Below are positions 41,523-48,997 of a stretch of DNA of 48,997 nt, piece after piece. The notes under the pieces are model-generated. The model did not search any database and was not told the DNA's origin. It saw only the letters and a list, made by a program, of their open reading frames with translations. Every line of letters starts with the position of its first letter. The first letter of the stretch is position 1. The stretch comes from Roseiarcus fermentans. Lineage in GTDB: Bacteria > Pseudomonadota > Alphaproteobacteria > Rhizobiales > Beijerinckiaceae. The DNA lies in contig NZ_QNRK01000049.1 of NCBI RefSeq assembly GCF_003315135.1, positions 1 through 48,997 of the forward strand. Direction: 5' to 3'. Position numbers and translations under genes: made by a program.

Positions 41523-42514
41523 ATCCGCCGCCCCCGCGAAGCGCGGCGCCGGCGCCGGACGATGTCGGCGATGACGGTGGCGAGGATCAGGCCGCCGCGC
41601 AGCGAGTCCGTCCAGTAGGGCGAGATGTTGACGAAGACGAGGGCGCTGGTGATCTCGGCGATGAGGATGGCCGCGAGCGTCGCGCCCACGACGGTGCCGA
41701 CGCCGCCGAGAATGCTGACGCCGCCGACGACGGCGGCGGTGATGACGGTGAGCTCCAGACCGGGCGGAGTGGTCGATTGGATGACGCGAAGCTGGGTGGC
41801 GTAGACCAGCGTGGCGATGCCGGCGAAGAAGCCGTGCAGCGCGAACACCATAACGACGGTGCGCTGCGGATTGACGCCGCACAGGCGCGCCGCCTCGGCA
41901 TTGCCGCCGGTCGCGTAGATCGCGCGCCCGCTCGCCGAATAGCGCATCCAGAGCGCCGCGAGCGCGGTCGCGACGACCATGATCGCCACCGGCATCGGCA
42001 CGCCGAGGAGGTTGAGGTCGGCGAGATGGAAGCCCTGCGGCAGGTCGGTGATCCATTTGCCGCCGGTGACGCTGATCAGGCCCCCTTTCAGGATCGACAT
42101 CATGCCGAGCGTGACGACGATCGCCGGGATCCGGAGATAGGCGACCACCGCCCCCTGCGCCGCCATCACCAGGACGCCGAGGACGACCGGCACGATCCAG
42201 GCGACGAGGGTCGGCGCGCCGGCGACCGCGAGCGACCCGCTGACGGTCGCGAGCACGCCGATCAGCGCGCCCACGGAAATGTCGATGTTGCCCGAGATGA
42301 TCACCATCGACATGCCGATCGCGGCGATCGCGATATAGGCGTTGCCGAGCAGGATGTCGGCGAGGTTGCGATAGGCGAGGAAGCGCGGGTTGACGAAGCC
42401 GACCGCGATCGCGAGCCCGATCACGGCGAGCGCGAGCAGCGCCTCCTGCGAGGCGAAACGCCTGAAGATCCCGGCGCGGGGCAAGGCGAGGCGCGGGACC
42501 GGGATGGCGCTCAC
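41519..42514 (-). CDS. rhaP: Rhamnose ABC transporter permease RhaP
   Basis: The 331-residue permease shows MSMVIISGNIDISVGALIG and AAVVGGVSILGGVGTVVGAT, the same signature pair as its partner. It starts with GTG at 42514 in a GTGA overlap with the ATPase stop. The longer open frame further upstream belongs to the antisense reading of rhaT and is not coding. Confidence 0.87.
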   Translation of the reverse strand: MSAIPVPRLALPRAGIFRRFASQEALLALAVIGLAIAVGFVNPRFLAYRNLADILLGNAYIAIAAIGMSMVIISGNIDISVGALIGVLATVSGSLAVAGAPTLVAWIVPVVLGVLVMAAQGAVVAYLRIPAIVVTLGMMSILKGGLISVTGGKWITDLPQGFHLADLNLLGVPMPVAIMVVATALAALWMRYSASGRAIYATGGNAEAARLCGVNPQRTVVMVFALHGFFAGIATLVYATQLRVIQSTTPPGLELTVITAAVVGGVSILGGVGTVVGATLAAILIAEITSALVFVNISPYWTDSLRGGLILATVIADIVRRRRRASRGRRI

Positions 42515-44037
42515 GCCGCGCGCTCCATCGGGTCGTCTCCTCCCATCATGGCGGCGCCGACGGCTTGCGAGGTCGCGTGCGCGCGATCGAACTCGGCGAC
42601 CAGTCGGCCCTCGCGCATCACCAGCACCCGGTCGCTCATGCCGAGCACCTCGGGCAACTCGCTCGAGATCATCAGGATGGCGACGCCCTCGCCGGCGAGC
42701 TCGCACATCAGGCGATGGATCTCGGCCTTGGCGCCGACGTCGATGCCCCGCGTCGGCTCGTCGAGAATGAGGAGCTTGGGATTGTTGGCGAGCCACTTGC
42801 CGAGCACGATCTTCTGCTGGTTGCCGCCGCTGAGACGGCCGGCGAGCTCGTCGACCGAGCTGGTCTTGACGCCGAAACGCAGCACGCCCGCTTCCGCCAT
42901 CCGCCGCTCGGCCGCCCGGTCGATGAACCCGAGGCGCGACAGGCCGCCGAGCGCGGCGAGCGAGAAATTGTGCAGCACACTCATCGCCCTGACGAGCCCC
43001 TGGGCGCCGCGATCCTCGGGCACGTAGGCGATCCCGCCGGCGCGGGCGCGCTCGGGGGAATCGATCCGGACGGCCTGGCCGTCGAGCCGGATCTCGCCGC
43101 GCTCGGCCGGGGTGATCCCGAACAGGACCTGCGCCAGCTCGCTGCGGCCGGAGCCGACGAGCCCGGCGAGCCCGACGATCTCGCCCGCCCGCACCTCGAG
43201 GCTCACGTCCCGCGTGGTCGGATTGCGGACGAGCCCCCGCGCCTGAAGGACCGGCGCGCCGATCGGCGCGGCGATCTTGGGAAACAGGTTGTCGATGCGG
43301 CGCCCGACCATCATCTGGACCAGCTCCGCGGCGTTGGTGTCCGCCATGTCGCGCGCCCCGACCCAGGCGCCGTCGCGCAGCACGGTGACGCGATCGGCGA
43401 TCTGGAACAGTTCGTCGAGCCGGTGACTGATGTAGACGATGCCCACGCCGCGTTCTTTCAGCCGACGCACGATGGCGAACAGCCGCGTCACGTCCGCTTC
43501 CGTCAGCGCCGCGGTCGGCTCGTCCATGATCAGGATGCGCGCGTCGTGCGACAGCGCGCGCAGGATTTCCACCCGCTGGCGGTGGCCGACCGACAGGCTG
43601 CCAACGACCTGGTCGGCGGCGAGGTCGTCGATGTCGAGCGAGGCGAGCAGCGCTTCGGCCTTGGCGGTCATCGCGCGCCAGTCGATCCGTCCGCCCGACG
43701 CGCGCGGGGCATGGCCGAGAAAAATGTTCTCGGCGACGGTGAGCTCGGGAAAGAGCAGGAGTTCCTGATAGATCGTGGCGACGCCGGCGCGCCTGGCGTC
43801 CTCCGGCGCAGCGAAGCGCATGGCGCGCCCGTCGATCAGGATTTCGCCGGCGTCGGGCTGATAGACGCCGGAGACGATCTTGATCAGCGTCGACTTGCCG
43901 GCGCCGTTCTCGCCGAGCAGGGCGTGGACTTCGCCCGGCCGGACGTCGAACGAGACTCCGCTGAGCGCCCGGACGCCGGGAAAGCTCTTCTCGAGGCCCT
44001 TGACCTCGAGAAGGGGGACGGTCGCCGCCGCGCTCAT
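42511..44037 (-). CDS. rhaT: Rhamnose ABC transporter ATP-binding protein RhaT
   Basis: The 508-residue protein has two fused ABC domains, as in sugar importers of the RbsA type. The N-terminal domain has Walker A GENGAGKST, signature LSVGHRQR and Walker B ILIMDEP; the C-terminal one has a degenerate Walker A (GLVGSGRSE), signature LSGGNQQK and Walker B LLILDEP. It starts in an ATGA overlap with rhaR. The name follows the Rhizobium leguminosarum rha nomenclature. Confidence 0.9.
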   Translation of the reverse strand: MSAAATVPLLEVKGLEKSFPGVRALSGVSFDVRPGEVHALLGENGAGKSTLIKIVSGVYQPDAGEILIDGRAMRFAAPEDARRAGVATIYQELLLFPELTVAENIFLGHAPRASGGRIDWRAMTAKAEALLASLDIDDLAADQVVGSLSVGHRQRVEILRALSHDARILIMDEPTAALTEADVTRLFAIVRRLKERGVGIVYISHRLDELFQIADRVTVLRDGAWVGARDMADTNAAELVQMMVGRRIDNLFPKIAAPIGAPVLQARGLVRNPTTRDVSLEVRAGEIVGLAGLVGSGRSELAQVLFGITPAERGEIRLDGQAVRIDSPERARAGGIAYVPEDRGAQGLVRAMSVLHNFSLAALGGLSRLGFIDRAAERRMAEAGVLRFGVKTSSVDELAGRLSGGNQQKIVLGKWLANNPKLLILDEPTRGIDVGAKAEIHRLMCELAGEGVAILMISSELPEVLGMSDRVLVMREGRLVAEFDRAHATSQAVGAAMMGGDDPMERAA

Positions 44038-44840
44038 GCCGCCTCCGTCGAGTGGGCTTCGGCCTCGACCACGATCGTGGCGACGCCCGCGGCCTCGAGC
44101 ATGGCGAGCGCCTCGGGCGGCGCGTCCGAGTCGGTGATCAACATGTGGATGCGCGCCAGCGGGCAGACGACGAGGCTGCCGCGCGGGCCGAATTTCGAGG
44201 CGTCCGCGAGCACGATCAGCCGGTCGGCGCGCCTGAGTAGCTTGGTCTCGGCGCGCGCGATCAGCGGATCGCCCTCGATCACGCCGAGCGGCCCGATCGC
44301 CATCGCGCTCATGAACATGAGCCGCGCCGAATAATGCTGGATGGCGTCGTCGTCGAACGGCGCCACGATCAGCTTCTGGTCGCGATAGACCTCCCCGCCC
44401 GGCAGCGCCACGCGGTTCTGCGTCTCGTGGATCAGGAACTCGGCCAGCGGATAGGAGTTGGTCAGGATCTTCAGCCGCGTGTCGAGCAGGAACTCCGACA
44501 TCTGGTAGGTCGTGGTGCCGCCGTTGATGATGACGACGTCGCCTTCGACGCACAGTTCGACCGCCTTACGGGCGATGGCCCGCTTGGCCGCGACGTGGAT
44601 GGTGCGACTGGAATCGAACGAGCGGGTGGCGAGCCGAGAAGCGACCCGGGAGAACGCCCCGTCGATCGCCTGGACGCCGCCGTGCAGCCGCTCGGCGACG
44701 CCCGCTTCCGCCAGCCGCGTCGCGTCGCGCCGCGCCGACGCCGCGGACACCCCGGTCGCCGCCATGATGTCGGCGATCGACAGGAACCCGCGCTCGGCGA
44801 GAAGAGTGCGGACGATTTCGGCGCGCTGACGCTCGCGCAT
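44034..44840 (-). CDS. rhaR: DeoR family regulator of rhamnose genes
   Basis: The 268-residue protein has the DeoR HTH (RAEIVRTLLAERGFLSIADI, then VSAASARRDATRLAEAG) and a C-terminal sugar-phosphate sensor domain (INGGTTTYQMSEFL, TNSYPLAEFL). It is the first gene of the minus-strand transport operon and faces rhaD across a 186-base intergenic region, as in R. leguminosarum, where the DeoR-type RhaR is a negative regulator. The inducer is probably a rhamnose metabolite. Confidence 0.88.
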   Translation of the reverse strand: MRERQRAEIVRTLLAERGFLSIADIMAATGVSAASARRDATRLAEAGVAERLHGGVQAIDGAFSRVASRLATRSFDSSRTIHVAAKRAIARKAVELCVEGDVVIINGGTTTYQMSEFLLDTRLKILTNSYPLAEFLIHETQNRVALPGGEVYRDQKLIVAPFDDDAIQHYSARLMFMSAMAIGPLGVIEGDPLIARAETKLLRRADRLIVLADASKFGPRGSLVVCPLARIHMLITDSDAPPEALAMLEAAGVATIVVEAEAHSTEAA

Positions 44841-44960
44841 GGCCCCTTGCCGTTTCCTCGATCATTCCGTGCTTATGCGTTCAGGCTGCCACCGGCTCTG
44901 CGCGCTGTCAATCGCGTCTGACCGATATTGCTCATTGCGGCGCGATCTCGGCCGGTCTTG

Positions 44961-44989
44961 TTGACGGATCGTGATTGTTTGCCTAGGCT
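44961..44989 (+). promoter_or_regulatory. Candidate promoter of rhaD-rhaI
   Basis: TTGACG (44961-44966) and TAGGCT (44984-44989) are 17 bases apart. The transcription start would be about 30 bases upstream of the rhaD ATG, which has a GCGAGGAAC ribosome binding site. On the other strand TTGACA at 44911-44906 could serve rhaR, though its -10 (CAGCCT) is poor. Confidence 0.35.
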
Positions 44990-45026
44990 TCGGGCAAAAT
45001 CGCTCGACAATCGCGAGGAACGTCCC

Positions 45027-47132
<2,106 letters not shown>

Positions 47133-47136
47133 CGTG

Positions 47137-47217
47137 CGTCGTCGCGAGCGCAGCGCAGCGATCCACGCCACCGCGCCCTGCGGCGTGGGTGGCTTCGCCT
47201 GCGGCTGGCAATGACGG
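47137..47217. repeat. Palindromic dispersed repeat between rhaD and rhaI
   Basis: CGTCGTCGCGAGCGCAGCG on the left and GGCTGGCAATGACG on the right are imperfect reverse complements, with an inner stem GCCACCGC / GGCGTGGGTGGC. The outer ends match those of the elements at 2492 and 48656. It may limit read-through within the rhaD-rhaI unit. Confidence 0.55.
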
Positions 47218-47277
47218 CGGGGCCTCGGACGCCCGACGCCCCGGCCCGGCGAACCGGGAAAGGCCCGAGGAAAAACC

Positions 47278-48570
47278 ATGACCTATCGCATCCCCGACTC
47301 CCTGATCGCCGAACAGAACGCCGCGGGCGCGGCGGCGCTGGCGGACGATTATTCCGCGCTCGGACGGCAGCTCGAACGCCGGGGCCTCGACATCGAGGCG
47401 ATCACGACGAAGGTCGTGGACTTCGCCGTGGCTGTGCCGACCTGGGGGGTCGGCACGGGCGGCACGCGCTTCGCCCGCTTCCCCGGCCCCGGCGAACCGC
47501 GCGGCGTGTTCGACAAGCTCGAGGATTGCGCGACCATCCATCAGCTGACCCGCGCGACCCCCACCTGCTCGCCGCATTTCCCCTGGGACAAGGTCCGCGA
47601 TACCGGCGAACTCGCCGAACGCGCAAAAGCGCTCGGGATCGGTTTCGACGCCGTCAACTCCAACACGTTTCAGGACCAGCCGGGACAGCCGCTGTCCTAC
47701 AAGTTCGGCTCGCTCACCCACGCCTCGAAGGCGGTGCGCGACCAGGCGGTGGCGCACAACATCGAATGCATCGCCATCGGCGAGAAGCTCGGCTCCAAGG
47801 CGCTGACCGTCTGGATCGGCGACGGCTCGAATTTCCCCGGCCAGTCGAACCTGAACCGGGTGTTCGACTGGTATATGGAGTCGCTGGCGCAGATCTACGC
47901 CAGCCTGCCGCGCGACTGGCGGGTGTTCCTCGAGCACAAGCTCAACGAGCCAGCGTTCTATTCGACCGTGATCGCGGACTGGGGAACGAGCCTCATGGCG
48001 GCCGAGGCGCTCGGACCGCAGGCCTTCTGCCTCGTCGACCTCGGCCACCACGCCCCCAACGTCAACATCGAGCAGATCGTGTCGCGCCTGATCCGGGTGG
48101 GCAGGCTCGCCGGCTTCCACTTCAATGATTCGAAATACGGCGACGACGATCTCGACGCCGGCTCGATCGACCCGTTCCGCCTGTTCCGGGTGTTCAACGA
48201 GCTGGTCGACGCGGCGGAGCGCGGGGCGCCCGGCTTCGACCCGGCGTATATGCTCGACCAGTCCCACAACGTCACCGATCCGATCGAAAGCCTGATGGAC
48301 TCGGCGATCGAGGTGCAGCGCGCCTATGCGCAGGCGCTCGCCGTCGACCGCGCCGCGCTCGCCGACGCGCAGGAGGCGAGCGACGTCATGCTCGGGCGTC
48401 GCCTGCTCAAGGCCGGCTTCGTGACCGACGTCTCGCCGATCCTCGCCGAAGCCCGGCGGCGGGGCGGCGGCGCGATCGATCCGCTCGCGACCTACCGCGC
48501 GTCGGGCTACCGGACGCGGAAGGCCGAGGAGCGGCCGGCGGCCGCGGGATCGTCGTCCGGGATCGTCTGA
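47278..48570 (+). CDS. rhaI: L-rhamnose isomerase (rhizobial/Pseudomonas stutzeri type)
   Basis: The 430-residue protein matches the RhaI group of xylose-isomerase-like TIM barrels: FAVAVPTWGVGTGGTRFARF, HFPWDK, GFDAVNSNTFQDQ, and FLEHKLNEPAFYSTVIADWG with the metal-binding Glu, then LVDLGHHAPNVNIE and FNDSKYGDDDLDAGSIDP carrying further metal ligands. It interconverts L-rhamnose and L-rhamnulose and needs Mn or similar. It lies downstream of rhaD on the same strand. The C-terminal 20 residues are poorly conserved. Confidence 0.93.
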   Translation: MTYRIPDSLIAEQNAAGAAALADDYSALGRQLERRGLDIEAITTKVVDFAVAVPTWGVGTGGTRFARFPGPGEPRGVFDKLEDCATIHQLTRATPTCSPHFPWDKVRDTGELAERAKALGIGFDAVNSNTFQDQPGQPLSYKFGSLTHASKAVRDQAVAHNIECIAIGEKLGSKALTVWIGDGSNFPGQSNLNRVFDWYMESLAQIYASLPRDWRVFLEHKLNEPAFYSTVIADWGTSLMAAEALGPQAFCLVDLGHHAPNVNIEQIVSRLIRVGRLAGFHFNDSKYGDDDLDAGSIDPFRLFRVFNELVDAAERGAPGFDPAYMLDQSHNVTDPIESLMDSAIEVQRAYAQALAVDRAALADAQEASDVMLGRRLLKAGFVTDVSPILAEARRRGGGAIDPLATYRASGYRTRKAEERPAAAGSSSGIV

Positions 48571-48904
48571 CTCCCGGGCCTCCCAATTCCGGGCGCGGAT
48601 TCCACTTTGTCAAGGGGTTGCGGCCGTTTTTCCGGGCGACTGTAACTGCCAACCCCGTCATTGCGAGGAGCGAAGCGACGAAGCAACCCATGCCGCCGCT
48701 TCCCTCCTGCGGAAAAAATCGCTCCGTCTTCTGCTCGCAACGAAGGGCGGCGGGACGATCAGAGGGCGCAACAGCAGCCCAGCGGCCCTGGATCGCTTCG
48801 CTTCGCTCGCGATGACGGCGCTGTTCGCTGCCGGCTTGGGAGTTACGGGCGACTGCAACTGCCAGGGTGGCTGTCCGCGAGGAGCCGGACAGGGCGCGCC
48901 CTGG
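48571..48904. repeat. Palindromic dispersed repeat flanked by an 18-bp direct repeat
   Basis: CGTCATTGCGAGGAGCGAAG (from 48656) and the right arm GGATCGCTTCGCTTCGCTCG ending in GATGACG (to 48817) are reverse complementary, with about 100 bases between the arms. The direct repeat GGGCGACTGYAACTGCCA occurs at 48634-48651 and 48847-48864, flanking the element. No gene is evident. The repeat family is also seen at 2492 and 47137. Confidence 0.65.
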
Positions 48905-48997
48905 ATAGGGGTAGGGAAGGCTTTCGCCTCCCCTCCCTCCGAACCGTGCGAGCGGTTCTCCCGCACACGGCTCTCCGGTTGCGGATTTCCTCATCGG
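48905..48997 (-). mobile_element. Group II intron, 3' end with domains V and VI (partial)
   Basis: Read on minus, bases 48973-48941 form a hairpin beginning GAGCCGTGTGCGG and ending GCACGGTTC, the conserved domain V of bacterial group II introns including the catalytic AGC triad. It is followed by a domain VI-like stem (AGGCGAAAGCCT) with a possible bulged A in the CCCTACCCC strand, and the intron end at CTAT (48908-48905). The 5' part and any reverse-transcriptase gene would lie to the right of the window. Whether the intron is complete cannot be seen. Confidence 0.8.

Noticed and set aside
48407-48994. Minus-strand open frame of about 195 codons covering the right edge
   Set aside because: Its first part is the translation of the group II intron domain V/VI region and the rest crosses palindromic repeats and the antisense of rhaI, so it is not a protein gene.

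Overview
The window is chromosomal DNA of very high GC content. Its codon use, the tadA / pseudouridine synthase / rsmD gene order, a rhizobial-type L-rhamnose locus and protocatechuate 4,5-cleavage genes all suggest an alphaproteobacterium, most likely Hyphomicrobiales (Rhizobiales). The exact genus cannot be read from the sequence.

Layout. 1-4723: an exported dienelactone-hydrolase-like protein, a Tat-exported isoaspartyl methyltransferase-like protein, an extended SDR and a DUF4105 membrane protein. 5058-8521: an island of clearly lower GC with four genes: an sce7726-type PD-(D/E)xK protein on plus, and on minus a DUF6932 nucleotidyltransferase-like gene, an HTH-ImmA/IrrE zinc protease and a Beta-family protein. 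An 18-bp operator sits at the minus-strand promoter. This is the best candidate for an undescribed, probably defensive or toxin-antitoxin-like, system. 8783-16985: a branched-chain-type ABC importer (livKHMGF) behind a DUF1932 oxidoreductase and a cytochrome P450, divergent from a PobR-like AraC regulator. 17013-19835: a higA remnant, a small conserved protein, and a LysR regulator divergent from ligA-ligB (protocatechuate 4,5-dioxygenase). 19956-23290: an SDR with a C-terminal membrane anchor overlapping a GH15 glycosidase, followed by a decayed second copy of the SDR tail. 23338-30672 (minus): a tightly packed six-gene oxidative operon: TPP enzyme, enolase-superfamily enzyme, internally duplicated membrane protein, gluconate-dehydrogenase-type subunit 3, GMC oxidoreductase and FAD monooxygenase.

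30852-36853 holds housekeeping genes: a YdeI-like protein, rsmD with a lipoprotein and a WYL regulator, a pseudouridine synthase with a long repetitive basic tail, tadA and a MetE-like methyltransferase. 37308-38331 is a small lower-GC unit of a tautomerase and a TetR regulator with a near-consensus promoter. 38830-48570 is the L-rhamnose locus: rhaR-rhaT-rhaP-rhaQ-rhaS-rhaM on minus, divergent from rhaD-rhaI on plus. Import, mutarotation, isomerisation and aldol cleavage plus oxidation are encoded, but no rhamnulokinase is present in the window. The right edge carries palindromic dispersed repeats and, on minus, the 3' end (domains V and VI) of a group II intron whose remainder lies outside.

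No rRNA, tRNA, CRISPR array, integrase or complete insertion sequence was recognised.
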